In this document: positions 1-7,200 of the stretch, in pieces
Numbering within the stretch: the first letter of the stretch is position 1
How the letters are laid out: each line of letters opens with the position of its first letter
NCBI GenBank assembly: GCA_025924495.1
Contig: JAICIG010000318.1
Coordinates: 1 to 9,283, forward strand
Reading direction: 5' to 3'
Length of the DNA stretch: 9,283 nt
DNA from: Pirellulales bacterium
Lineage (GTDB): Bacteria > Planctomycetota > Planctomycetia > Pirellulales > JAICIG01
The notes under the pieces: generated by a model
Databases searched by the model: none
The model's input: only the letters and a program-made list of their open reading frames with translations
Told to the model about the DNA's origin: nothing
Translations under genes and position numbers: made by a program

Positions 1-854
1 GCCTCGATCGCCGCCTTGAGCGCTGCAACGGTTTCTGGCCACAACGGCACTCGCCGCGCAACTGCGGTTTTCGGCCGCGGGAAATCGATCCAGCCGGCCT
101 TCAGGTCGACGGCCTCTAATGGCAGGTGCCCGCAATCGGCGTTGCCCATGCCGGCATTGATGCCCAGCAGTATCATCGCCTTGAGCGGTACGCCGGCCGC
201 GGCGATCAGTGACCGCAGCTCTGGCGCCGAGAACATTCGCGAGCCCTTGGCCTGTCTTGCCTTCCGCAAGGCCTTCGACGATGGCCGCTTGAATTCGGGC
301 CCAAATTTAACCGGCCGATCAATCAGGCCGGAATCGAGGGCATACTTGAAGACGATCCGAACCCGGGTGACGTCATTGGCCAAGGCCACCGCCCCGCGAG
401 TTTTGGCGAACTCCGACCGCAATTTGTCGAAGTCCTCGGGCCGAAGATCTTCGACCACCCTGGCGGCGCCGAAGACGGCCTTAATCCTGCTGCAGACCGT
501 GCGATAATCTTCCCAGGTCCGAGGTGTCAGTTCGTGGGTGTCAACCTTGAGCCGCTTGGCATGGAGGAACCGGTTGACCAGTTCATCGACGGTAACGCCT
601 TCCACCTGGGCCCGAGGCGTCCGCCCCGCATACAGATCATCTTTTTCGCGGTTGTATTTCTCCAGAGCCGCTTTCCAGTCGCCGATCGGCCCGAAATAAT
701 ATCGGCGGCCGTTGATTCTCTTCGCCCAGCGCGTTCCGTTGTGTGGAAACAGCGGGAAGTCAGGATACGGCAAGAGGTTCGCCCACTTGGTTTGCCGCTG
801 CTTTGGCGCCTTCGCGGGCTTGTCGGCATGAGATTTTCGGGTAAGATGTCCCAT
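1..854 (-). CDS. Tyrosine recombinase/integrase family protein, C-terminus cut by window edge
   Basis: The minus strand is open from an ATG at 854 down to base 1: 284 complete codons with no stop, so the C-terminus lies outside the window. Residues about 40-80 (RWAKRINGRRYYFG...) look like the N-terminal arm or AP2-like region of phage-type integrases. Residues about 86-185 look like the helical core-binding domain (VTVDELVNRFL, then a helix ending FKYALDSGLI). Residues about 208-284 begin the catalytic domain, with the beta-hairpin lysine in FPRPKTAVARRVPLW (K262). The usual catalytic Arg I motif, G-L-R-x-x-E, reads G235-M-G-N-A-D240, so the arginine is replaced by glycine. The HxxR and tyrosine motifs would lie beyond the edge. 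No clear Shine-Dalgarno precedes the ATG, only a GGA about 11 bases upstream. It is divergent from a tRNA gene, as integrases often are near their attachment site. Family assignment is fairly sure; catalytic competence is not. Confidence 0.85.
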   Translation of the reverse strand, partial: MGHLTRKSHADKPAKAPKQRQTKWANLLPYPDFPLFPHNGTRWAKRINGRRYYFGPIGDWKAALEKYNREKDDLYAGRTPRAQVEGVTVDELVNRFLHAKRLKVDTHELTPRTWEDYRTVCSRIKAVFGAARVVEDLRPEDFDKLRSEFAKTRGAVALANDVTRVRIVFKYALDSGLIDRPVKFGPEFKRPSSKALRKARQAKGSRMFSAPELRSLIAAAGVPLKAMILLGINAGMGNADCGHLPLEAVDLKAGWIDFPRPKTAVARRVPLWPETVAALKAAIE

Positions 855-882
855 TCTGCTTTTCCGGGGGGAAGATAGGGTT

Positions 883-904
883 AGGTGTCAAAAAAGGTGT
901 CACC
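883..904. repeat. Short direct repeat pair AGGTGTCA, 12-bp period
   Basis: AGGTGTCA occurs at 883-890 and again at 895-902, separated by AAAA. The second copy continues into GGTGTCACC (896-904), a 9-bp palindrome around a central T. On the minus strand it reads as two TGACACC units split by a T run, 29-48 bp upstream of the integrase start. It could be an operator, an integrase arm-type binding site or a trace of an element end. The sequence alone does not decide. No well-spaced -10 box follows the TTGACA-like part on the minus strand. Confidence 0.45.
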
Positions 905-958
905 GCATCCTATCCCGTCGGAAAGCAGAGTCAATAAGTGGTTGCCGCTTAAGACATT

Positions 959-1032
959 GCCAGCGTAGCTTCAATTGGCAGAGCACCGCATTCGTAATGC
1001 GGGGGTTGTGGGTTCGACTCCCACCGCTGGCT
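959..1032 (+). tRNA. tRNA-Thr (anticodon CGT)
   Basis: A complete 74-nt cloverleaf can be drawn. The acceptor stem is GCCAGCG/CGCTGGC with discriminator T at 1032, and no CCA is encoded. The D-arm is GCTT/GAGC with a 9-nt loop containing GG. The anticodon stem is CCGCA/TGCGG with loop TTCGTAA, giving anticodon CGT, which reads ACG threonine codons. The variable region is GGGTT (5 nt) and the T-arm is GTGGG-TTCGACT-CCCAC. The D-arm is slightly irregular: its fourth pair is T-G, and position 14 is C where A is nearly universal. The gene reads toward the TPR/tgt cluster and is divergent from the integrase, so it is a candidate integration target. Confidence 0.95.
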
Positions 1033-1109
1033 CTTTGGACGACTCCGCAAGGGCTGCTACCGCATACTTGGCGATCGCACAGCGGCGTTCGTCAGGCCGG
1101 TGCAAAATC

Positions 1110-1114
1110 AGGAG
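1110..1114 (+). promoter_or_regulatory. Shine-Dalgarno AGGAG fixing the TPR gene start
   Basis: AGGAG ends 8 nt before the ATG at 1123. It selects this start over an in-frame ATG at 997, which lies inside the tRNA gene. Confidence 0.8.
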
Positions 1115-1122
1115 AACGGTTG

Positions 1123-2448
1123 ATGGTTCAAGGTTTGCAGGTTGATCTAAAGCAACTCGTGACTTCCAACTCTACGTTCGGTCCCGCCGAGGTGCAGCAG
1201 TTGGTCGACGCGCTCAGCGCGGACTTTGCCAACTATCGCGTGTTGCGCGAGGCCGTTCAGGAACTCGAGTCGAAAGAGGCGGTCACGCCCGCCAGCAAGG
1301 TGCGGTTGGGAGTCTGCTACTACCTGTTGGGCCGTTACCGGCTCGCGGTCGACGCTTTGAGCACTGCCGACGGCGGCGCTTTGGCTCAGTTTTATCTGGG
1401 TAAGTCGTACTTCTCGCGCCAAGACTATAAAGCCGCCATCGACGCTTACCAGCAAGCGGCGAAGAGCGGTTACGATGGCAACGCCTGCGCCTTGGCTCGC
1501 TCCGAAGCATTGCGGAACCTCGGCAAGCATAAGGAATCGCTCGCGGTGCTCGACGGCCTTTCCGGCGCCGTGGAGCAGACGGCCGAATACCTCTATCAAC
1601 GCGGCGCGACGGTGGCGGCCGCCGGCGGCAATCCGGCCGAAGCCGTAGCCCTGTTTGAGCGGGCGGTCGAAGTCGACCCCAAGCACGCGGGCGCCTTATT
1701 TGCCTTGGGGGTCGAAAACGATCGCCGCGGAAACGACGAGATCGCGCTCGACTTGTATCAGCGTTCCACCGCTAAATTCCCGGCCCATCTTGGCGCCTTG
1801 CTGAACCTCGGCATTTTGTACGAAGACCGCCAGCAGTACGAGCGCGCCCGCCAGTGCTACCAACGCATTCTGGACGTCTATCCGAACGATTATCGCGCGA
1901 GACTGTTCTTTAAAGACGCGCAGGCCTCCGGCGACATGTTCTACGACGAGGACGCGGCCCGCCGGCGCGACCGCTTGGGCCAGGTGCTCAACATCCCTGT
2001 CACCGACTTCGAGCTTTCCGTCCGTAGCCGCAATTGCCTGCAGAAGATGGGCCTGTTGACGCTGGGCGATTTAGCGCGGACCAGCGAGCAGGAGCTGCTG
2101 GCGAGCAAGAATTTCGGCGAGACTTCGCTGGTCGAAATTAAGGAAATGATGGCTTCTCGCGGTCTGGAACTTGGTCAACTGGCGGGCGAAAAGGCGCCAG
2201 TCGAGATTGGCTACGAACCTGAGGTGATGACGCCCGACGAAGCGGCGCTGTTGAACAAGCCGATCGCCGACCTGAATCTCTCGGTCCGCGCCCGCAAGTG
2301 CATGATCCGGCTCGGCATCAGCACGGTTGGCGAGTTGGTGCGCCGCACGGGCGACGAATTGCTGGAATGCAAGAACTTCGGCGTGACCAGTTTGAACGAG
2401 GTGCGCGAGAAGCTCACGGCTAGCGGTCTCAAGTTGCGCGGTGACTGA
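1123..2448 (+). CDS. TPR protein with two C-terminal RNA polymerase alpha-CTD-like domains
   Basis: This encodes a 441-residue, probably cytoplasmic protein; no signal peptide or membrane segment is visible. Residues about 57-255 carry roughly six tetratricopeptide repeats, for example around 88-116, 154-186, 189-220 and 222-254, a scaffold for protein-protein contacts. Residues about 288-353 closely resemble the C-terminal domain of the RNA polymerase alpha subunit ([10 protein letters not shown]...[13 protein letters not shown]...SRGLELG). A second copy spans about 376-440 ([11 protein letters not shown]...[15 protein letters not shown]). In E. coli alpha, Arg265, Asn268, Cys269, Asn294, Gly296, Lys298 and Ser299 are in the DNA-contact surface. 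Copy 1 keeps all but the lysine (R301, N304, C305, N330, G332, T334, S335). Copy 2 also has K392 in place of the asparagine. The last 8 bp overlap tgt, so the two are probably co-translated. DNA binding or RNA polymerase contact is inferred. The domains could instead serve only as helix-hairpin-helix modules. No gene name is recognised. Confidence 0.88.
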   Translation: MVQGLQVDLKQLVTSNSTFGPAEVQQLVDALSADFANYRVLREAVQELESKEAVTPASKVRLGVCYYLLGRYRLAVDALSTADGGALAQFYLGKSYFSRQDYKAAIDAYQQAAKSGYDGNACALARSEALRNLGKHKESLAVLDGLSGAVEQTAEYLYQRGATVAAAGGNPAEAVALFERAVEVDPKHAGALFALGVENDRRGNDEIALDLYQRSTAKFPAHLGALLNLGILYEDRQQYERARQCYQRILDVYPNDYRARLFFKDAQASGDMFYDEDAARRRDRLGQVLNIPVTDFELSVRSRNCLQKMGLLTLGDLARTSEQELLASKNFGETSLVEIKEMMASRGLELGQLAGEKAPVEIGYEPEVMTPDEAALLNKPIADLNLSVRARKCMIRLGISTVGELVRRTGDELLECKNFGVTSLNEVREKLTASGLKLRGD

Positions 2449-3580
2449 TTCGGCCTTCACGTTCCGCGTTGTTCATGAAGACGCCGGCAGCCGTGCGCGG
2501 CGGAGTTATTTTCAAACTCCGCACGGCGCCGTCGAGATGCCCGCCTTCATGCCGGTGGGCACCCAAGGCACGGTCAAAGGGCTGACGGCTGACAATCTGC
2601 GGCTGACGGGCGCTCAGATGGTGTTGGGCAACACCTATCATCTTACGCTGCGCCCGGGCGAGCGAGTCGTCGAGGAGTTGGGCGGCCTGCACGGCTTTAT
2701 GGGCTGGAATGGCCCGATATTGACCGACAGCGGCGGCTTTCAGGTTTTTAGCCTGGCCCAGATGACGCGGATCACCGACGACGCCGCCGTCTTTCGTTCG
2801 CACATCGACGGCCGTCTGGTTAATCTTTCCCCCGAACAGGCGGTCGCCATTCAGGAATCGCTCGGCAGCGACGTGGCGATGGTGCTCGATCATGTCGTAG
2901 CGCTACCCAACTCGATCGAAGCAATCCGCGACGCGGTGGATCGCACCGTTCGCTGGGCGCAGCGCAGTCGCGACGCGGCCGGTCGGCCTGATCAGGCGCA
3001 GTTCGGGATCGTGCAAGGCGGTTTGGACGAGGGCTTGCGCATTGACTGCGCCGAACGACTCGTCGCACTCGATTTCGTCGGGTATGCCGTAGGCGGTTTG
3101 AGCGTGGGCGAAACCCCCGATGAAATGTACCGCGTGCTCGATTTCACCGTGCCGGTCCTGCCTGCCAATAAGCCCCGCTACCTGATGGGGGTCGGACGGC
3201 CGCAGGATCTGTTGACGGCCATCGGCTTGGGCGTTGACTTGTTTGATTGCGTCATGCCTACCCGAAATGGCCGCAACGCCTTGGCATTTACCGACGCGGG
3301 CAGTCTGCGGCTCCGCAATCGGCAGTACGAGCGCGATCGCCGGCCGCTCGAAGAAGAGTGTTCCTGCCTGGCCTGCCGGCACAGCCGCGGTTATCTGCGG
3401 CACCTGTTCATGGCAGGCGAAATGCTAGGGCCGATTCTGCTTTCGATCCATAACCTGACCTACTATCAGCGGCTACTCTCGGAGGCGCGCGTCGCAATCG
3501 CCGCAGATCGGTTCGCCGACTATCGGCTGGCGAAAATGCGTTCCTGGGCGGCGCGCGACGAAGCGGCGCGAACCGATTGA
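2441..3580 (+). CDS. tgt: Queuine/preQ1 tRNA-ribosyltransferase (tRNA-guanine transglycosylase)
   Basis: Tgt swaps guanine at position 34 of tRNAs with GUN anticodons (Tyr, His, Asn, Asp) for preQ1, the committed step of queuosine formation in tRNA. The 379 residues match the usual bacterial length (E. coli about 375). Visible active-site elements are the general-base Asp96 in [18 protein letters not shown] at 188-194, and the nucleophile Asp269 in [14 protein letters not shown]. The zinc site is Cys307, Cys309 and Cys312 (CxCxxC) with His337 in SIHNLTYYQ. The GGLSVGE loop (218-224) keeps Val222, as in preQ1-using bacterial enzymes rather than the Gly of queuine-using eukaryotic ones. The start is GTG at 2441, overlapping the stop of the TPR gene by 8 bp; no Shine-Dalgarno is evident, which suggests translational coupling. 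The N-terminus aligns with other Tgt proteins from [16 protein letters not shown] onward, supporting this start. Downstream yajC and secDF complete a common bacterial gene order. Confidence 0.97.
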   Translation: MTDSAFTFRVVHEDAGSRARRSYFQTPHGAVEMPAFMPVGTQGTVKGLTADNLRLTGAQMVLGNTYHLTLRPGERVVEELGGLHGFMGWNGPILTDSGGFQVFSLAQMTRITDDAAVFRSHIDGRLVNLSPEQAVAIQESLGSDVAMVLDHVVALPNSIEAIRDAVDRTVRWAQRSRDAAGRPDQAQFGIVQGGLDEGLRIDCAERLVALDFVGYAVGGLSVGETPDEMYRVLDFTVPVLPANKPRYLMGVGRPQDLLTAIGLGVDLFDCVMPTRNGRNALAFTDAGSLRLRNRQYERDRRPLEEECSCLACRHSRGYLRHLFMAGEMLGPILLSIHNLTYYQRLLSEARVAIAADRFADYRLAKMRSWAARDEAARTD

Positions 3581-3614
3581 GTCGGCTGCTGGTCTTGATC
3601 TGCCTTGAGTCCAC

Positions 3615-3643
3615 TTGCCCGTTGTGGCGCTTCATCTTATGAT
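3615..3643 (+). promoter_or_regulatory. Predicted sigma70-type promoter for yajC-secDF
   Basis: A -35 box TTGCCC (3615-3620, 4 of 6 to consensus) and a -10 box TATGAT (3638-3643, 5 of 6) are separated by exactly 17 bp. Transcription would begin near 3650, leaving a leader of about 190 nt before yajC. It would let yajC-secDF be expressed independently of tgt. This is a pattern match only; planctomycete promoters are poorly characterised. Confidence 0.5.
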
Positions 3644-3668
3644 ACGCGCTCACGCCTGGGTAGAAGGT

Positions 3669-3697
3669 CGGCTCGACGCGAGTTCGCCGTCGGGCCG
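3669..3697 (+). terminator. Strong hairpin followed by TTTCTGTT: tgt terminator or yajC leader attenuator
   Basis: The left arm at 3669-3680 pairs with the right arm at 3685-3697 to give 12 base pairs (one T-G), with one bulged C at 3688 and an AGTT tetraloop. The bases just after are TTTCTGTT, a weak U-tract. It lies 89 bp past the tgt stop, where a terminator would be expected. If the promoter at 3615-3643 is used, the hairpin lies about 20 nt into the yajC leader and would act as an attenuator or a transcript-stabilising structure. The hairpin is clear in the sequence; its role is inferred. Confidence 0.5.
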
Positions 3698-3777
3698 TTT
3701 CTGTTCGTGTACCTCAGGCAGCGGTGTTCCGGGGCAAGTGGGCCCGTCGTCCGACTGGCGCGGTAGGGCAGGGCGAG

Positions 3778-3793
3778 GGAGGCGATAGCCTCC
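3778..3793 (+). other. Small perfect hairpin in the yajC leader
   Basis: GGAGGC at 3778-3783 and GCCTCC at 3788-3793 form a 6-bp perfect stem with a GATA tetraloop, ending 48 nt before the yajC start. There is no T-tract, so it is not a terminator. The GGAGG half resembles a Shine-Dalgarno sequence held in the stem, but no good start codon follows at the right distance. Confidence 0.4.
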
Positions 3794-3841
3794 GATGTTA
3801 TTTCGGCGCCTGCCGGCGGAGTATTCGAAAGAGAGCTGTTA

Positions 3842-4216
3842 GTGACTTCGGCGTTGTCTTTAATCTGCTTATTCGCCCAAGACGCTGTGCCAGGCAGCGG
3901 CTGGGGCCAGATGATGCCGATCATCACGATCACAATCATCTTCTTTCTCTATATGTTCATTGTGCAGCGGCCGAACATGAAACGCGAGCAAGAAGCTCGG
4001 CGCGCGCTGCTGGACAATCTCAAGAAGAACGACCGCATTGTGACCACCGGCGGAATCTACGGCGTGGTGACGAACGTTCAGCGAGAATCGGATGAAGTCA
4101 CTATCCGCGTCGACGAAAACACACAAACCAAGATCAAAATCACGTTCGGTTCGGTTCAACGCGTTTTGACCGACGGCGGCGAAACGGGCAAGGAATCGAA
4201 GTCTGAAGCGAAGTAA
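3842..4216 (+). CDS. yajC: Sec translocon accessory subunit YajC
   Basis: YajC is a small single-pass membrane protein that associates with SecD and SecF and with the SecYEG channel. The 124-residue product has one membrane segment at about 24-42, followed directly by VQRPNMKREQEARRALLDNL, the family's typical basic juxtamembrane helix. The signature NDRIVTTGGIYGVV (60-73) and a beta-rich segment with VTIRVDENTQTKIKI follow. The C-terminus is a short Lys/Glu/Ser tail. The chosen GTG start at 3842 is preceded by a GAGAG-rich stretch about 7 nt upstream and gives a short hydrophobic leader (ALSLICLFA). An ATG at 3911 is the alternative and would remove that leader. It lies 67 bp upstream of secDF, so the two are probably one operon. 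Identity is sure; the start is moderately sure. Confidence 0.93.
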   Translation: MTSALSLICLFAQDAVPGSGWGQMMPIITITIIFFLYMFIVQRPNMKREQEARRALLDNLKKNDRIVTTGGIYGVVTNVQRESDEVTIRVDENTQTKIKITFGSVQRVLTDGGETGKESKSEAK

Positions 4217-4240
4217 TCGGCGAGCCATTCAATAGCGAGA

Positions 4241-4265
4241 GACCGCCGCCGCGAGCGCAGCGGTC
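4241..4265 (+). other. Intercistronic hairpin just upstream of the secDF ribosome binding site
   Basis: GACCGC (4241-4246) and GCGGTC (4260-4265) form a 6-bp stem around a GC-rich 13-nt interior that can pair further. It ends 4 nt before the AGGGAG ribosome binding site (4270-4275). It has no T-tract. It could tune secDF translation relative to yajC or protect the upstream mRNA end; this is inference. Confidence 0.35.
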
Positions 4266-4283
4266 GCCAAGGGAGATCACGGC

Positions 4284-7200
4284 ATGTTGGCAGCAGGACC
4301 CGGGCGCCGCCCGGCGTGGATGATCGCACTTCTTACGGCGGTGATGACCGTCGTTTCTTGGTCGGCGCTGGAGCTGCCAGCCGCGCGCGCGCGGGATACT
4401 GCCAAGAGCGCGGCCGAATCAGCGACCGCGGATACCGCCAATAAGTCTGCGGCTGCGGCCGGCAACGCCGCCGATGACTCGTCTGAAGCTACGGTCAGCG
4501 ATGATGCGACGACGCCTGAGGAAAGTCCCGCGGCGACTACGCCGGCAAGTTCAACGAAGGCTGCCGGCGCGGGCGAAGGCCGGGTTTTGGCGCTGGTGGC
4601 GCTGGTCGTCGCCGTGTTTATCATTCCGATAGTGGCCGGCCACTACCTAAGCAAGGCGCTGCGCATGCCCGACCATGCCACGCGCATTAGCGTGGTGCTG
4701 TTTGCCACGCTGGCTTCGGCGGTCGCCACTTACTCGGGCTGGCCGCCTAAGTTGGGCATCGATTTACGCGGCGGCGTGATCCTGATCTACGAAGTCGATC
4801 AGGAAAACTTCAAAGAAATGGACAAGCTGGTCGCGGCGGTGACCAAGCGCGTCAATCCGGGCGGCATCAAGGAAGTCACGGTGCGCCCCTACGGCGAACG
4901 GGAAATCGAGATCATTATTCCCGAGGCCGATCAGGACGAACTTGATCGCATGCAGGCCATCGTCAGTCAGACCGGTCAGCTCGAATTCCGGATCGTGGCC
5001 GACCGCCGGTTCAGCTCCGATGGAGAGACCATCTCGCTGGCCGAACAGCCGCAGTTCGCCGCGCAGCGCGAGGTTACCGAAGACGTCGACGAGGCCGGCG
5101 AAGGGGAGGATGGGCAAGCGGAAGCAAGCGGCAAACGGGTGGTCGCCAAGTGGGTGCCCGTCGAGGCGAACGAGGCGGCCGATTTCGAGGGCAATCGGTT
5201 CTATGCTACGCGCCGCAACAAGCGAAACGGCGTGGAAGTGCTCGTGCTGATGGATCGCTATAACGTGACCGGCGATTACCTGACGAGCGCGACCCCCGGG
5301 GTCGACCAATTCGGCAAGCCGTGCGTCAATTTTGCCTTCAACAACAAAGGCGCCAACCGCTTCGGCCGCTTGACCAGCGAGAACCTGCCTAACCCCACGC
5401 AGCCCGACCTGCATCGGGCGCTGGCCATCATTCTTGACCGTCAGCTTTATTCGGCGCCCGCCATTCGCAGCCGCATCGACGACCGCGGCGAAATCACCGG
5501 CAGCTTCACGCAGAAGCAAGTCGAAGATCTGGCGGCCGTGTTGACCGCGGGCAGCCTGCCGACCACTTTGCGCAAAGAGCCCACCAGCAGCTTATTGACC
5601 GGGCCGTCGCTCGGCCAGGACACGATCCGCAAGGGCGTCTACTCGATGCTCGTGTCGACCGTGGCGGTCGTGATTTTTATGGTGGTTTACTACCAATTCG
5701 CGGGCATTGTGGCCAACCTGGCGCTGTTGCTCAACGTGCTGCTGATCGTGGCCTTCATGATCTTGTTCAACGCGGCGTTCACGCTTTCAGGTCTGGCTGG
5801 TTTGGCATTGACCGTCGGCATGGCCGTCGACGCCAACGTGTTGATTTACGAGCGCATGCGCGAAGAAATCGCCCGCGGCGCCACGCTCAGGATGGCGATC
5901 CGTAATGGCTTTGACCGGGCCACCACGACCATTATCGACGCCAACGTCACGACGCTGATCTCGGCGATCGTGCTGTACGCGATCGGCACCGATCAGGTCA
6001 AAGGCTTCGCGGTGACTTTGGTCTTGGGCATCGTGATGAACCTGTTCACTGCCATCACCTTTTCGCGGTTGATCTTCGACATCGCCGAACGGCAGCGTTG
6101 GATCACCCGATTGCGGATGTTGAAGGTGCTGGAGAATCCGAACTTTGATTTCATCGGTAAACGAAAGATTGCGGTCACGTTCTCATTGATTCTGATTGGC
6201 ATCGGCTTGTTTGCGGCAGTCGAGCGCGGCAAAGGGTTGCTCGATATCGATTTCACGGGCGGCGTGTCGGTGGAGACCTTGTTCGACAAGGAGCAAGACA
6301 TCGCCGACGTGCGGGAAAAGGTAGCCGAACTTCCGGACGTCACGGTCCAGGAAGTCAGCATCTCTAACGAGCCCCCGCACCGCCGCTTCCTGATCATCAC
6401 TTCCAAATCGGACATCGACGAATCCAACCCGGCCCAGGAAGGCCCGAAGACCAACATTGAATGGGTTGAAGCAAGATTGAAAGAAGTGTTCGGCGAAGAA
6501 TTGGCCTACAACCGCTTATCGAGCGGGGCCATCGAGCCCATTGCGGGCGCGTCCTCGGCGGCCGAGGAAAAGCAAGATCAGAATAGTCCGGAGGAAAGCA
6601 AAGCCAAGCAGGCCGACAAGGCTCCGGCGGCCGACGACGAGAAACAGCCGGCGGAAGAGAAGGCAGAGAAGTCGGAAGCCAACCAGCCTGAGAACAAGGA
6701 CGAGGCGAAAGAAGAATCGGGCGCTGCACTGAGCCGCCGCGGCGAGTTGCTGCTGGCTTTCGCAGGCGACGAGGAGAATCCGGCTGCCAAATCGGCGCCC
6801 GCTTCCGATGCTTCGGCGCCAAGCGCCGAGCGCGACAAAGTCACGGCGGACGAGCCTAAGGCTGCCGATCAGCCGTCGGAATCGAACGACGAGCCCAAGA
6901 CGACTGGCGACGAAAAGGCGGCGCCCGCGAAATCGCCCGCCGCTAGTCCATTTGCCGGCGGATCGCAACTCGAGCTCGCATTCAGCCAGGGAATCAGCCA
7001 TGACGCGCTGGCGAGAAAGATCGAGCAGGCGCTGACGGCCGAGTCGCTGGGCGATGACACCCCGTTCGAACTCGATAATCCAAACTATGAGGAAGGCAGC
7101 AAGCGCGGTTTCGACAAGTGGACCTTGAAGATTGCCGCTCCGCCGGAAGCGACGCAGAAGCTCGTCGACCGGGTCGAAAAGTCGCTGGCCGCCGAGCCCT

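Noticed and set aside
16..878. Plus-strand ORFs opposite the integrase (16-507 and 534-878) and a minus-strand ORF in another frame (527-829)
   Set aside because: They are compositionally odd, match no recognised family, and overlap the open minus-strand frame that has clear integrase features.
1035..1063. Possible promoter TTGGAC, 17 bp, TACCGC between tRNA and TPR gene
   Set aside because: The -10 box is too poor to support a call; the TPR gene may be transcribed from the tRNA promoter or another site.
997..1122. Upstream in-frame extension of the TPR gene starting inside the tRNA
   Set aside because: It translates the tRNA anticodon and T-arm region, giving the familiar artefact peptide GLWVRLPPLAL, and has no ribosome binding site. 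The ATG at 1123 has AGGAG at good spacing.
3724..4095. Plus-strand ORF overlapping the leader and yajC
   Set aside because: It overlaps the well-supported YajC frame, is Arg-rich, and shows no family resemblance.
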